Notes: generated from the letters alone by a model not told the origin. A stretch of DNA of 64,000 bases from Haloactinomyces albus (GCF_031458135.1 NZ_JAVDXW010000001.1:4092001-4156000), one strand, 5' to 3'. Positions 35,936 through 45,114 are shown, counted from the first letter of the stretch. Program-made: numbers and translations.

Positions 35936-37263
35936 TTCCCGTGGCGGTACCCGTTGCCCGGCGCACCCGAGGATGCGGCGGTCTTACATGGGTTTCCATC
36001 GGGCTCGTTTTCCGTCGCCCCGCAACTCTGGGAGGACGTGCTGCATGCAACCTCGCCTGCGAGCGCGGCGAGGTTGCATGCGGCGTTGAGGTCGCGGTTG
36101 AGCACAAGAGCGCACTCGCCGCAGTGGAAGGTCCGCTCGGATAGGCGCAGCTTGGCTTTCACCACACCACATGCCGAGCAGGTTTTACTGGACGGATACC
36201 ACCGGTCAGCGATGACCAGCGTGCGCCCGTTCCAGGTGGTTTTGTAGGTGATCTGCCTGCGCAGTTCGCCCATGCCCACGTCCGCGATGGAGCGGGACAG
36301 AGTGCGGTTGTGCAGCATCCCGGCCACATGCAGATCTTCGCCCACGATGGTGTCGAACTCGGACACCAGCCGGGTGGACAGTTTGTGCAGACCGTCTTGG
36401 CGGGCGTTGGCGACGTACGTGTGCAACCGCCGTATCCGGTCCTGAGTCTGGTGCCAGCGTTTCGACTGCCGATCCGGTTTCAGTCCGGGGGTCCACCGGC
36501 GGGCGGCTTGCCGCTGCAACCGCCGCAGCTTTCGTTGGGCCGCGTCGAGATGTTTCGGGTTGGCGATGATTTCGCCGGTCGACAGCACGGCGAGGGACTT
36601 CACTCCGAGGTCGACACCGACAGTTCCGCCGCGTGTGGCCGGTTTCGGTTCGTCCCGTTCGATATCGACGGACAACGACACCTGCCACCGGCCACGACGC
36701 CACGACACCGTGGCCGACCGGACACGAGCCGTGCCGCGCTCAATGTGCCGAGCCAGCTTTCGGGTGGACTCGTGCGTACGTACCACACCGATACGGGGCA
36801 GCTTCACATGCCGCCGATCACTGTTGGACAGGCCGAAAGCCCCGGTCGAAAACCGGCAGGACGGGGTGTCGCGGTGTTTGGACTTGAACCGGGGAAACCC
36901 GGCCTTACGTCCTTTGCGCTGGCCCTTTTTGCCGGCGTTCCAGATGTTCAGCGCGTCGGCCAGGTTTGCCAGCCCGGTCGCGTACGCCTCCTTGGAGTTG
37001 TCGGCCCACCACGGTGCCACCTCGTGTTTCGCGGCGTTCCAGTCTTTGCGCAGGCTGTAGAAGGACCAGTTGAGGCTGGGTGTCAACTCATCCTCAGCAA
37101 CGCCGTAGGACCGTTCCGCCTCCCGTTGGGCCAGATTCGCTTTCACCCGCGCCAGACCCCAGTTGAACGCCGCACGCTGCCCGCCACAGTGGCTGGACAA
37201 CGCTGCCGCCTGCACCTCGGTCGGGTCGAGCACAAACCGGTACGCCTGAATCACACTGCTCAC
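35905..37263 (-). CDS. tnpB: TnpB RNA-guided nuclease of IS607-type element
   Basis: A 452-residue TnpB/OrfB protein. The N-terminal OrfB helix-turn-helix region begins IQAYRFVLDPTEVQAAALSS; the RuvC-like nuclease residues are D218 (GVDLGVKSLAV), E309 (VGEDLHVAGM) and D391 (NRDLNAACNLA), and the zinc finger has C362, C365, C381 and C384. All catalytic residues are present. The GTG at 37263 overlaps the tnpA stop (GTGA). TnpB proteins are RNA-guided endonucleases that cut the donor site after excision and so keep the element in the population; they are relatives of Cas12. Confidence 0.92.
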   Translation of the reverse strand: MSSVIQAYRFVLDPTEVQAAALSSHCGGQRAAFNWGLARVKANLAQREAERSYGVAEDELTPSLNWSFYSLRKDWNAAKHEVAPWWADNSKEAYATGLANLADALNIWNAGKKGQRKGRKAGFPRFKSKHRDTPSCRFSTGAFGLSNSDRRHVKLPRIGVVRTHESTRKLARHIERGTARVRSATVSWRRGRWQVSLSVDIERDEPKPATRGGTVGVDLGVKSLAVLSTGEIIANPKHLDAAQRKLRRLQRQAARRWTPGLKPDRQSKRWHQTQDRIRRLHTYVANARQDGLHKLSTRLVSEFDTIVGEDLHVAGMLHNRTLSRSIADVGMGELRRQITYKTTWNGRTLVIADRWYPSSKTCSACGVVKAKLRLSERTFHCGECALVLNRDLNAACNLAALAGEVACSTSSQSCGATENEPDGNPCKTAASSGAPGNGYRHGKTTPSVVKAT

Positions 37264-37829
37264 CGAGGCGGCACCTCCGCCGCCTGCATCGCGGTTTTCG
37301 CTCGCTTCGCCGCCGACCGGCGCCCGTACAGCCGGGCACACATGCTGGTGAGTACTTCCGTCACATCGCGCACCAGATCATCGGCCACTTCGGTGGCCTC
37401 GAGCACGACGATTCGGCGGGACTGCGCCGCTAACGCAGCCTCCAGGTGTTCGACGCCGAAGCGGGCCAGCCGGTCACGGTGCTCCACAACGAGGGTTGTC
37501 ACAGTCGGGTCCGACAATAGTTTGCCCAGTTTGGGCCGGTTGCCGTTCAGCCCGGACCCGACTTCGGTGACCGTAGAGTCCAGCACGATTCCGCGTGTGG
37601 CGCATCCTTGCGCGACACGTCCGGCTTGCCGGTCCAGGTCGTCGCGCTGGTCCGCACCGGACACACGGCAATACGCCACCGAAGCTCCACACGGTTGGGC
37701 GGCGGGTTCGACCAGGATCGTGCCGGTATCGAGCTGCCGCGCGGGCGCGGGCAGCGTACCCGCGTGGAACCAGTTCAACGCGGCCCTGTACGACACACCC
37801 TGTTCACGCGCCCAATCCTTCAACTTCAC
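37260..37829 (-). CDS. tnpA: IS607-family serine transposase TnpA
   Basis: A 189-residue transposase: residues 1-45 form a MerR-like helix-turn-helix (KLKDWAREQGVSYRAALNWF) and residues 50-185 the serine recombinase domain with catalytic S57 in VAYCRVSG, followed by DQRDDLDRQ, EVGSGLNGNRPKL and the arginine-containing VVEHRDRLARFG. The DNA-binding domain at the N terminus and catalytic domain behind it is the order peculiar to IS607. GTG start at 37829. Length is normal and no key residue is missing. Confidence 0.92.
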   Translation of the reverse strand: MKLKDWAREQGVSYRAALNWFHAGTLPAPARQLDTGTILVEPAAQPCGASVAYCRVSGADQRDDLDRQAGRVAQGCATRGIVLDSTVTEVGSGLNGNRPKLGKLLSDPTVTTLVVEHRDRLARFGVEHLEAALAAQSRRIVVLEATEVADDLVRDVTEVLTSMCARLYGRRSAAKRAKTAMQAAEVPPR

Positions 37830-37885
37830 ACGTACAAAATAACACAGAACAACACACTATGACTCAAAACAGTCAACATTTGAAC

Positions 37886-38089
37886 GCCCTCACCGGTGCG
37901 CTGGGGGTCTTCGAGGTAGGACTCGATTGTGGCCGGATCGGTCGGACCATCCGGAGCTGCCCGGGCGATGGCCGTGGTCGCGAGCCCGGAACCGATCATG
38001 GCGACGGCGCTGAGCAAGGCAAGCGTGCCGCGGACGCCGCTCCGGCGGGATCGTTGTCTTGAGGATGTCAGAGATCGAGCACGGTGCAT
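37886..38089 (-). pseudogene. GH2 beta-galactosidase, N-terminal fragment
   Basis: Sixty-eight codons starting at ATG 38089: a twin-basic leader, a hydrophobic signal core (TLALLSAVAMIGSGLAT) and the mature start TDPATIESYLEDPQRTGEG, which matches the beginning of secreted actinomycete GH2 beta-galactosidases. Homology stops at GEG where the IS607-type element begins. The rest of the protein's central domains are not found in the window. Confidence 0.8.
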
Positions 38090-38450
38090 GGACCCTCCGC
38101 ACAGGCCGCGTCATGACGTCTTTTGTGTTTTCTTGTTCAGTTGTGTTGTTTCTTGGGTATCTTGTCCGCTGCTCCCGAGGGAGTCAATAAATCGATGCAA
38201 AATCACCTGGACGGCCGAGTCGCCTCGCGCCTCGGCGAGAGCCGCCGTGCGCAGAAATCCCGGAACACCTTCGGCTTGATTGCCCCGGACCGGGGTGGTC
38301 CCCGGGTCGGGAGTGTCCAACCGGGTCGCCGCCCATGCGGCTCCCGCCTCCACCGGAATATGTTTCCGCAGGGGAGATGTCCGCGTCCGGCGCGAGACGT
38401 CGATCGTCTTCTCCCGAGCTTCGCAAGGAAGCGGCGAAGTCGGTGCTTAC
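38090..38450. promoter_or_regulatory. Former beta-galactosidase promoter region with LacI-like site TAAATCGATGCA
   Basis: No gene is visible in these 361 bp. The part 38110-38210 is unusually T-rich for this genome. TAAATCGATGCA (38188-38199) resembles the LacI-type site TGAATCGATTTA at 41843, with the same centre and one less conserved arm, about 100 bp upstream of the broken beta-galactosidase start. Confidence 0.35.
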
Positions 38451-40331
38451 TTACATGCCCCAGCCGAGGTAATAGCCGGTGTGGGGCGGTTGGTTGTAGG
38501 CGACGTTCTGCCATGCCACGCCCAGGCGGTAGACGTGATCCTGCATCAGAGCGGGGAGGCGGTGCTCGGTGGGGTGCGGGGTCATGTAGAGCCGCAGCGC
38601 GGTGCTGTCCTCGGTCGGCCACAGCACTTCCTCGCGCCAGTCACCCAGGATATCGGCCTGCAGGCTCGGATTTCCCTTGGTGCCGTTGATCGAGACGGTG
38701 CCGGAGGCGGTCAACAGGTTCTCCACCTTTTCGGTCTCGGGATTCCAGTCGTCGATTCGACCGGTGCCGGTGCCGGTGGCGCTGTCGTAGTTATGGTCGA
38801 GGAGCTCACGACCGAGATCGCCGTCCCACCAGATCGCGAAGTTCGCCGGGGGAATCGTGGTGGAGATCTTCTCGCCCCGTGCGGAACGCAGGTATCCGGT
38901 CGGGCTGTTCCACGCGCCACCGGTGGCCCAGGCCTCGGCTCCGAGGTAGCGGGGATCGATGTCGGCGGCAAGTCCTCGTCCGGTGTCCTCGCCGGTGCGC
39001 ACCCCCCAGAGAGCTTCGCCGCTGTCGGCGTCACGGAATTCCACTCCCATGGCCGCGTCCTCGTTCTCGTGCACGTCGAAGACTTCCAGGCCCGGGTGCG
39101 TCGGGTCGAGGTCGCCGAGGTGCATGGCGTCGCCGTGCCCGAGGCCTGTGCTGTACAGCCCGGTCCCGTTATCGTCGATTGCCATTGCGCCGTAGACGAT
39201 CTCGTCGCGCCCGTCCGCGTCCACGTCGGCGATGCTCAGATTGTGGTTGCCCTGCCCCGCGTACTTCTCGTTGCCGGGTGTGTCGCTGTCGAAGGTCCAT
39301 CGGTGCTGTAGTTCGCCGCCGCGCCAGTCGAAGGCGCTCACCATGGTCTTGGCGTAGTAGCCGCGCCCCATGACGATGCTCGGATGTGTGCCGTCGAGGT
39401 AGGCGACCGCTGCGAGAAAGCGGTCCCCGCGGTTGCCGTAGCAGTCACCCCAGTCGCAGATGTCGCCTCGGGCCGGAGCGAAGTCGGTTGTGCTGAGTGC
39501 CTTGCCGGTGGTGCCGTCGAAAACGGTGAGGTACTCCGGTCCGGTGAGCACATAGCCTTGGTCATTGCGGTGGTCCGCGCTGGGGTCGCCGATGACGCGC
39601 CCGGTGCCGTCGACGGTGCCGTCGGCGGTTCTGAATACGACCTCGGACCTGCCGTCCCCGTTGAAGTCGTAGACGAGGAACTGCGTGTAGTGCGCTCCGG
39701 CTCGGATGTTGCGCCCGAGACCGATGCGCCACAGCCGCGTTCCGTCGAGCTCGTAAGCATCGAGAAACACTTCTCCCGTGTAGCCGGGGCGGGAGTTGTC
39801 ATGGGAGTTCGTTGGATCCCACTTGAGAACGATCTCGTACTCCCCGTCGCCGTCGAGGTCACCGATGCTCGCATCGTTGGCGCGGTAGGTGTAGTCCACG
39901 CCGTCCGGTGACGTGCCGCCTTTCGGCTTGTCCAGCGGGATGTCCCGCTGCCCGGCTTGCCACACCTTCGCGGTCGTCGCTTGCGACGCGCGCTCACCGG
40001 CGACCCGCAGCCGGTAGTTCGCCCTTGGCCCCGCTCCTCGATCGAGGAAGTTCGTGCTGGACACGATCGGTTCCCGGTTCACCTTCCGCCCGTTGCGGTA
40101 GAGGTCGAAGGGCGTGTTGTGCGGCTCGTCCGCCAAGAGCCGCCAGCTGACGAGGTTGCCCTCGGGTGTGCCGACGGCGACGAGACCGCGCTTCGGGGGC
40201 TTCGCCGGACCGGAGTGCTGTTCCGTCTGCTGGGGGACGTGGACGGAAGGCCTTGCCTGTGCGGCGCCAGGCGCGCTCGCCAGTACCAGGAGACCTATCC
40301 CCGCGGCCAGCAGTCTTCGTGCTCTTGTCAT
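38451..40331 (-). CDS. Secreted rhamnogalacturonan lyase, PL11
   Basis: A 626-residue polysaccharide lyase of family 11 (YesW/YesX-like) that cleaves the rhamnogalacturonan-I backbone by beta-elimination. A Sec signal peptide (MTRARRLLAAGIGLLVLASA, cleavage after AQA) is followed by an N-terminal beta domain (GLVAVGTPEGNLVSWRLLAD) and an eight-bladed propeller with repeated calcium-binding segments such as GDLDGDGEYEIVLKWD, DFNGDGRSE and DVDADGRDE. The C-terminal block DHVYRLGVAWQNVAYNQPPH ends GYYLGWG as usual. ATG 40331 has AAGGAC upstream. It follows the SGNH esterase gene on the same strand. Confidence 0.93.
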   Translation of the reverse strand: MTRARRLLAAGIGLLVLASAPGAAQARPSVHVPQQTEQHSGPAKPPKRGLVAVGTPEGNLVSWRLLADEPHNTPFDLYRNGRKVNREPIVSSTNFLDRGAGPRANYRLRVAGERASQATTAKVWQAGQRDIPLDKPKGGTSPDGVDYTYRANDASIGDLDGDGEYEIVLKWDPTNSHDNSRPGYTGEVFLDAYELDGTRLWRIGLGRNIRAGAHYTQFLVYDFNGDGRSEVVFRTADGTVDGTGRVIGDPSADHRNDQGYVLTGPEYLTVFDGTTGKALSTTDFAPARGDICDWGDCYGNRGDRFLAAVAYLDGTHPSIVMGRGYYAKTMVSAFDWRGGELQHRWTFDSDTPGNEKYAGQGNHNLSIADVDADGRDEIVYGAMAIDDNGTGLYSTGLGHGDAMHLGDLDPTHPGLEVFDVHENEDAAMGVEFRDADSGEALWGVRTGEDTGRGLAADIDPRYLGAEAWATGGAWNSPTGYLRSARGEKISTTIPPANFAIWWDGDLGRELLDHNYDSATGTGTGRIDDWNPETEKVENLLTASGTVSINGTKGNPSLQADILGDWREEVLWPTEDSTALRLYMTPHPTEHRLPALMQDHVYRLGVAWQNVAYNQPPHTGYYLGWGM

Positions 40332-40479
40332 GGCAGTCCTTTCCTCGGTCGGGTCTCGACCGCATCGGAGGGAGCTTGCTGTCGGTCGAGTCAGGTGAAC
40401 GGGGCGGGTCCCTCAATGTCGGGAAAAGCGGCTATGCCGAGTCCGCTCAAGAGGGATCGCCCGGTCCGCCGGGGAGTCG

Positions 40480-41742
40480 CTAGTCCAATGTGTCCAGTTC
40501 GATGGCCGCGGCCATGGCGGCCAGGCCTGCGTCGTTCGGGTGGACGTGGTCGCCTGTGTCGTAGCGTGGGGCGAGCCGGGTCGGGTGCGCCGGATCCCGA
40601 AGCACGGCGTCGAAATCCACCACGGCATCGAATTTCCCGGAGTTGCGTATCCACGTGTTGACCGCTTGCCGGACCGCCTCGCCCTCCGCCGTGTAGCGGG
40701 GCGCGCCTTCGAAGGGCGTAATCGTGCCTGCGACGACGCTGATTCCGGCTTCGTGGGCTCGAATGATCAACTGTTCGTAGACGCGAATGAGCTGTTCGGG
40801 TTCGACCGCGCCGTAGCTGTTGTGGATGTCGTTGATGCCCTCGAGCAGGACAACGGTCTGCACTCCGGTTTGTCCGAGGACGTCGCGCTCGAACCGTGCC
40901 AGTGCGGACTCACCGCCGAGGCCTGCGTCGGTCAGGAGCCGGTTCGCGCTCAGCCCGGCGTTGAGTACCCCGAGCTCACGGGGATCCGGCCTTTTCAGCA
41001 GGCGATCGGCCACCACGTCCGGGTAGCGATGGTGGGCATCGATGGTGGATTTGACGCCGTCGGTGATCGAGTCACCGAAGAAGACCACCGAGCCATTCGC
41101 TCCGGAACGGACATCCACCCCGTCGAGGAAGTAGCGTGAGGTGCCCATCGTCGAGTAGGCATCTCCCGTGTTCGCGGTCGCGTTTCCGGGGGCGGCGAAA
41201 GTCGTTGCCATCCCCTCGTAGTGCACGGAGGCTCGCCCGGTGGGGTGCGGGAGATACATGCTGATGACCAGGTCGGTGTTGTCGGGGACGGCCATGGTGA
41301 TCGGGTCGGAGACCCATTCGGTGCCCGCGGGGATGGTCGCCGATGATTCACCGTCGAAGGTGACCGACGTCAAGGTCGAGGGCTGGACAAGGGGAGTACC
41401 GGCAGCACCGTCGCGTACCGCTACTGTCACCGCACCGACGGACAGTGGCTTGGTGCCGTGGACATTCGTGAGGCGCAGCCGGAGACTGTCGCCGCCGACC
41501 GACAGGTGCACCACCTGCCGCAGCGTCGTGTCGTCGAATCGCTGGACTTCCGGGCGGTCGTCCGCAGGCGGGGTGACCGCCGCGGCCCAAGATCCGACCC
41601 AGTCGCCTCCACCGACGGTAGGAGGAGTGTGGTCGGTAGCGGAGGAGGACGGGGGCAGTAGCAGAATGGCGGCCGTGGCGACCGTGAGGCAGTGCCACCA
41701 ACTCGCGCGAAACGTCGTCCTGCTGGAGAGAAACGTACTCAA
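40480..41742 (-). CDS. Secreted SGNH/GDSL hydrolase, probable pectin acetylesterase
   Basis: A 420-residue exported esterase. A signal peptide covers residues 1-35 (SWWHCLTVATAAILLLPP). An N-terminal beta domain (DWVGSWAAAVTPPADD) precedes the SGNH hydrolase domain: block I FFGDSITDG with the nucleophile serine near residue 222, LLEGINDIHNS (block III, G and N), and the catalytic pair in GDHVHPND. The start is a TTG at 41742 preceded by GGAGG at suitable distance; no ATG or GTG gives a better fit. Position before the PL11 lyase suggests deacetylation of rhamnogalacturonan, although the substrate is inferred only from context. Confidence 0.85.
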   Translation of the reverse strand: MSTFLSSRTTFRASWWHCLTVATAAILLLPPSSSATDHTPPTVGGGDWVGSWAAAVTPPADDRPEVQRFDDTTLRQVVHLSVGGDSLRLRLTNVHGTKPLSVGAVTVAVRDGAAGTPLVQPSTLTSVTFDGESSATIPAGTEWVSDPITMAVPDNTDLVISMYLPHPTGRASVHYEGMATTFAAPGNATANTGDAYSTMGTSRYFLDGVDVRSGANGSVVFFGDSITDGVKSTIDAHHRYPDVVADRLLKRPDPRELGVLNAGLSANRLLTDAGLGGESALARFERDVLGQTGVQTVVLLEGINDIHNSYGAVEPEQLIRVYEQLIIRAHEAGISVVAGTITPFEGAPRYTAEGEAVRQAVNTWIRNSGKFDAVVDFDAVLRDPAHPTRLAPRYDTGDHVHPNDAGLAAMAAAIELDTLD

Positions 41743-41842
41743 GTGAGCCTCCTCAACCGTTGATGCCCGGGAGGTCGTCGCTGTGGCCGGATGGATCGGA
41801 ACATCGGGCCCGTCCGGTCAGGCTGGACCCACATGCGGAAAT

Positions 41843-41854
41843 TGAATCGATTTA
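41843..41854. promoter_or_regulatory. LacI-like operator TGAATCGATTTA near the SGNH gene
   Basis: TGAATCGATTTA (41843-41854) has the same outline as TGAAACGTTTTA with the two inner A/T pairs swapped. It lies about 100 bp upstream of the SGNH-PL11 unit, in the divergent 413-bp intergenic region (41743-42155), which holds no gene. Confidence 0.5.
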
Positions 41855-42025
41855 AGAAAGTATATCCTTGCGGATCCGCCGTCAAGGAAATAGTCGAGAA
41901 CTTGGCAGAATGTCAGCCGCGCGGAGTATTGCCTTCGCGCGGAAACCCGTCGTGCTGCTGTTTCGTCCGGAAAGGGATTGCGAAACAGGCAAGAGCACGG
42001 TGTTGACATCGACAGCGGACGTTGT

Positions 42026-42037
42026 TAAAACGTTTTA
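42026..42037. promoter_or_regulatory. Perfect LacI operator TAAAACGTTTTA upstream of the PL26-like gene
   Basis: TAAAACGTTTTA (42026-42037), a perfect 12-bp palindrome with the same AAACGTTT core as the rhamnose-locus sites at 19329 and 20611. It lies 119 bp before the PL26-like start. The surrounding 41840-42045 is notably AT-rich, as expected for a promoter region. Confidence 0.65.
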
Positions 42038-42155
42038 TAGATTTCGTTGTGCTGCGCGGTCGAGCCGCGCATGTCCCGTTCCCGTCGCATGTCCTTGATG
42101 GCGATGGGCTCCTGCACCAGGTGACCGGTGCCAATCCGTCATTCGGAGGCCGTTG

Positions 42156-44900
42156 ATGCCCTCTTCCTCGTCGTTCAACCGCCGTGGCTTCTTGACCAGT
42201 GCTGGGGTCACTGCGGCGGCTGCCGCTCTGGGCGGCCGTGCTTCGGCTGCCCCGCCGTCGGGTGAAAAGCCGAACGCTGCCCAGGGCGTCGAGTTGCGCT
42301 GGCTCGGTGAAGCACCCCGGGCATCGACGGGTACGGCCTGGGGTGTGCCGTGGCCGAAGGGACAGCTCGCCAAGGACACCTCGTTCGCGCTGACCGGCAG
42401 CGATGGCACGCACATCCCCGTGCAATCCTGGCCGCTGGCCTACTGGCCGGACGGCACGCTCAAGTGGAGCGGGCACGCGGTCGGCTCCAACGCCCTGGCC
42501 AAGACCTTCCATCTCTCCCCGGGAACTCCGGCCGCTCCGCAACAGCCGGTGACTGCCTCCCGCCAGGGGAATGCGATCCGGATGGCCAACGGCACGGTCG
42601 AGGTCCGGATCGCGACCGAGGGGACGATCGCGATCCGGTCGATGACGCGTGGCGGGCGGTCCACGGCCGAGGAAGGCCGTCTGGTGCTGCTTATGCAGGA
42701 CCGACCCGATGATGAAAACACCTCCCCGCGCCGGAGCAACTGGACCGGCGTCGTGGAGAGGGCGGAGATCGAGCAGACCGGCCCGGTGCGCGCGGTGATC
42801 AAGATCGCCGGGCGATACCGGCAAGACCACGGCAGCAAGCACGGCGTCGGGGGACGCGCGATCCTGCCCTGGACGATGCGTTTCTATCTTGCCGCCGGTG
42901 ACGAGTCGATGCGCTTGGTGCACAACTTCACCTGGGATGCGGACATGAACCACGATTTCGTCCGAGGTCTGGGTCTGGAGTTGACGGTCCCCATGGCCGA
43001 TGAGGCACACAACCGGCACATCCGTTTCGGCACCACCGAGGGTGGGGTGTGGAGCGAGCCGGTTCGGGTGCTCACCGGTCTCCGTCGTGACCCGGGAGCT
43101 GCCGTGCGCGAAGCCCAGTTCGCCGGGACTGCGACACCTGCTGTCTCGCAGTGGTCGCAGGAGGTGCGCGAGGGTTACCGGAAGCTGGCGCAGTGGAACG
43201 ATGTCACTCTCTTCCAGGAGTCGTCGGCCCACTTCGTGATTCGGAAGCGCACTACGTCGGCGGGCAGCTGGCTGCACCATGCCGGCCGTGGGCAACGCGC
43301 CTCCGGTTTCGGCTATGTCGGCGGTGTCAGCGGCGGCCTCGGTGTCGGCATGCGCGATTTCTGGCAACGCTTCCCGCGCTCGCTCGATATGCGGGGTGCC
43401 GCCGGGGACAGGGCCACGGTGACCTTGTGGTCGTGGTCGCCGGACGCCGGGGCGATGGATTTGCGGCACTACGACACCACCGCGCACGGTCTCGACCTTG
43501 CCTACGAAGACGTGCAGGACGGCTTCAGCAGGCCCGAGGGCATCTGTCGGTCCACGGAGATGGAACTGTGGGCGTTGGACTCCACACCCACACGTGATCA
43601 GGTCGCTGCTCTGTCCGGCGCTCTGACCGAACGACCGCAACTGGTGACCAAGCCCGAGTGGTATCACGGCGCAGGTGTTTTCGGGAGATGGAGCCTGCCT
43701 GACCGCAGCACGCCGGGGCGAGTGGCGCTGGAAAATTCGATCGACCGCGATGTCGCTTTCTATGCGGGTCAGGTCGAACAGCGCGAATGGTACGGATTCT
43801 GGCACTACGGCGACGTCATGCACACCTACGACTCCGACAGACATGAGTGGCGTTACGACGTGGGCGGTTACGCATGGGACAACGGTGAGTTGGGCAGCGA
43901 CGCGATGCTCTGGTACGCGTTCCTTCGGTCCGGAGACCCCGCAGCCTTCCGGCTCGCCCGAGCCATGACGCAGCACATCAGCGAAGTCGATACCTACCAC
44001 GCCGGCCGTTTCGCCGGGTTGGGCTCACGGCACAACGTCTCCCACTGGGGCGACGGTGCCAAGGAGGCGCGGGTGGGGGAGTCGTTCACCAAGCGCTTTT
44101 CCTACTACCTCACGGCCGATGAGCTGCTCGGCGACCTGATCCGATCCTCGCTGCGGGCCGACAAGACGTTGCTCACGGTCGAGCCACTACGCGAAGTGTT
44201 GCCGCCGCAGGACAAAGCACCGACTCGGCTGCGCATCGGCCCGGACTGGTACGCGCTGGTGAGTAACTGGATGACCGAGTGGGAGCGCACCGGAGACACC
44301 CGCTGGCGCGATCGGATCGTGACCGGCATGAAGGACATCGCCAAGTTCCCGGCCGGCCTGTTCACCGGTGAGGCGGGGGGTGCGGTCGGATTCGACCCGG
44401 AGACCGCTCACCTGGTCAACCTCGGCAAGGGGGACTACCAGGGCGGCTACAATCTCGCGATGGCCTTCTGCGGGGAGCAGATCCTGTGGGAAACCCTCGA
44501 TCTCGTCGATGTCCCCGAATTTCGTCGGACCTACCTGGACTTCGCCCGATACGCGCAGGCCCCCTCGGAGGAGAAGATCGAGCGATACGGGTTCGACTTC
44601 GACCCGAAGGTGTTCAAAACGATCTACTCGCGTGTGACCGCCTGGGCCGGAGAGCAGCTCGGCGATCCGGTCATCCGCCAACGCGGCTGGAACCGCTTCA
44701 CCTCCGACCCCAATGGACAGCCCTGGCCCGAGCCGGTCCGGGTCGGCGGCAACTCGGTCGCATCGCCCGTGGACGAGATCCCAACGGAACGCACCGAAAA
44801 CCAGTCGGGGGACTTCGCCACCTGCTCGACCAATGATGCCGCACAGCGCACGCTCGCCATTATCTCGCTGCTGGACATCGCTCCCGACGAGGGTCCCTGA
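42156..44900 (+). CDS. Tat-exported rhamnogalacturonan exolyase-like protein (PL26, PcRGLX/YetA-like)
   Basis: A 914-residue protein with a Tat signal (FNRRGFLTSAGVTAAAAAL; RR near residue 9). It matches the PcRGLX/YetA group: an N-terminal beta-sandwich (ELRWLGEAPRASTGTAWGVP, then WPLAYWPDGTLKWSGHAV) and a later helical toroid (GFWHYGDVMHTYD, YDVGGYAWDNGELGSDAMLW, HNVSHWGDGAKEARVGES). PL26 enzymes release unsaturated galacturonosyl-rhamnose from chain ends of rhamnogalacturonan I. ATG 42156 follows GGAGG at seven bases; a TTG three bases earlier is less likely. It is divergent from the SGNH-PL11 unit with LacI-type operators between. Confidence 0.82.
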   Translation: MPSSSSFNRRGFLTSAGVTAAAAALGGRASAAPPSGEKPNAAQGVELRWLGEAPRASTGTAWGVPWPKGQLAKDTSFALTGSDGTHIPVQSWPLAYWPDGTLKWSGHAVGSNALAKTFHLSPGTPAAPQQPVTASRQGNAIRMANGTVEVRIATEGTIAIRSMTRGGRSTAEEGRLVLLMQDRPDDENTSPRRSNWTGVVERAEIEQTGPVRAVIKIAGRYRQDHGSKHGVGGRAILPWTMRFYLAAGDESMRLVHNFTWDADMNHDFVRGLGLELTVPMADEAHNRHIRFGTTEGGVWSEPVRVLTGLRRDPGAAVREAQFAGTATPAVSQWSQEVREGYRKLAQWNDVTLFQESSAHFVIRKRTTSAGSWLHHAGRGQRASGFGYVGGVSGGLGVGMRDFWQRFPRSLDMRGAAGDRATVTLWSWSPDAGAMDLRHYDTTAHGLDLAYEDVQDGFSRPEGICRSTEMELWALDSTPTRDQVAALSGALTERPQLVTKPEWYHGAGVFGRWSLPDRSTPGRVALENSIDRDVAFYAGQVEQREWYGFWHYGDVMHTYDSDRHEWRYDVGGYAWDNGELGSDAMLWYAFLRSGDPAAFRLARAMTQHISEVDTYHAGRFAGLGSRHNVSHWGDGAKEARVGESFTKRFSYYLTADELLGDLIRSSLRADKTLLTVEPLREVLPPQDKAPTRLRIGPDWYALVSNWMTEWERTGDTRWRDRIVTGMKDIAKFPAGLFTGEAGGAVGFDPETAHLVNLGKGDYQGGYNLAMAFCGEQILWETLDLVDVPEFRRTYLDFARYAQAPSEEKIERYGFDFDPKVFKTIYSRVTAWAGEQLGDPVIRQRGWNRFTSDPNGQPWPEPVRVGGNSVASPVDEIPTERTENQSGDFATCSTNDAAQRTLAIISLLDIAPDEGP

Positions 44901-44960
44901 GAATGATCGGTTGCTCCGGCGGCCCCTCGCCGGGGTGGTGGCGTGGCGATTGCGAACACA

Positions 44961-44997
44961 CCCGGAGCCCCACCGGTGTTCTCGGTGGGGCTCCGGG
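44961..44997. terminator. 14-bp perfect hairpin between convergent genes
   Basis: CCCGGAGCCCCACC (44961-44974) and its exact complement (44984-44997) flank a 9-nt loop, between the PL26-like gene and the convergent TIM-barrel gene. It probably terminates both. Confidence 0.82.
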
Positions 44998-45114
44998 CCG
45001 TGCCGACACTTCCGCGCAGCCCGAGAGCCGTGGCACGGACCGGCACGATGGTGCCCCGGAGCGGTCAAGGGCGGTTTTCGGTCCGATCGCCGAACGATCT
45101 CTTGTGTCCGGGTG

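Larger units (their letters stand above)
35869..37885 (-). mobile_element. IS607-type insertion sequence inside a beta-galactosidase gene
   Basis: An element of about 2.0 kb with a serine transposase gene and a tnpB gene overlapping by four bases, both on the minus strand. The tnpB end carries three stacked inverted repeats; the other end is AT-rich. Boundaries are estimated from where beta-galactosidase homology stops on each side and could be off by tens of bases. IS607 elements lack terminal inverted repeats and target duplications, in agreement with what is seen. Both genes look intact, so it may be active. Confidence 0.85.

Noticed and set aside
36310..37842. Plus-strand 510-residue frame across the insertion sequence
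   Set aside because: Antisense to tnpB and tnpA, which have complete catalytic motifs.
41913..44000. Minus-strand 695-residue frame under the PL26-like gene
   Set aside because: Antisense frame; the plus strand has a Tat signal, ribosome binding site and family segments.
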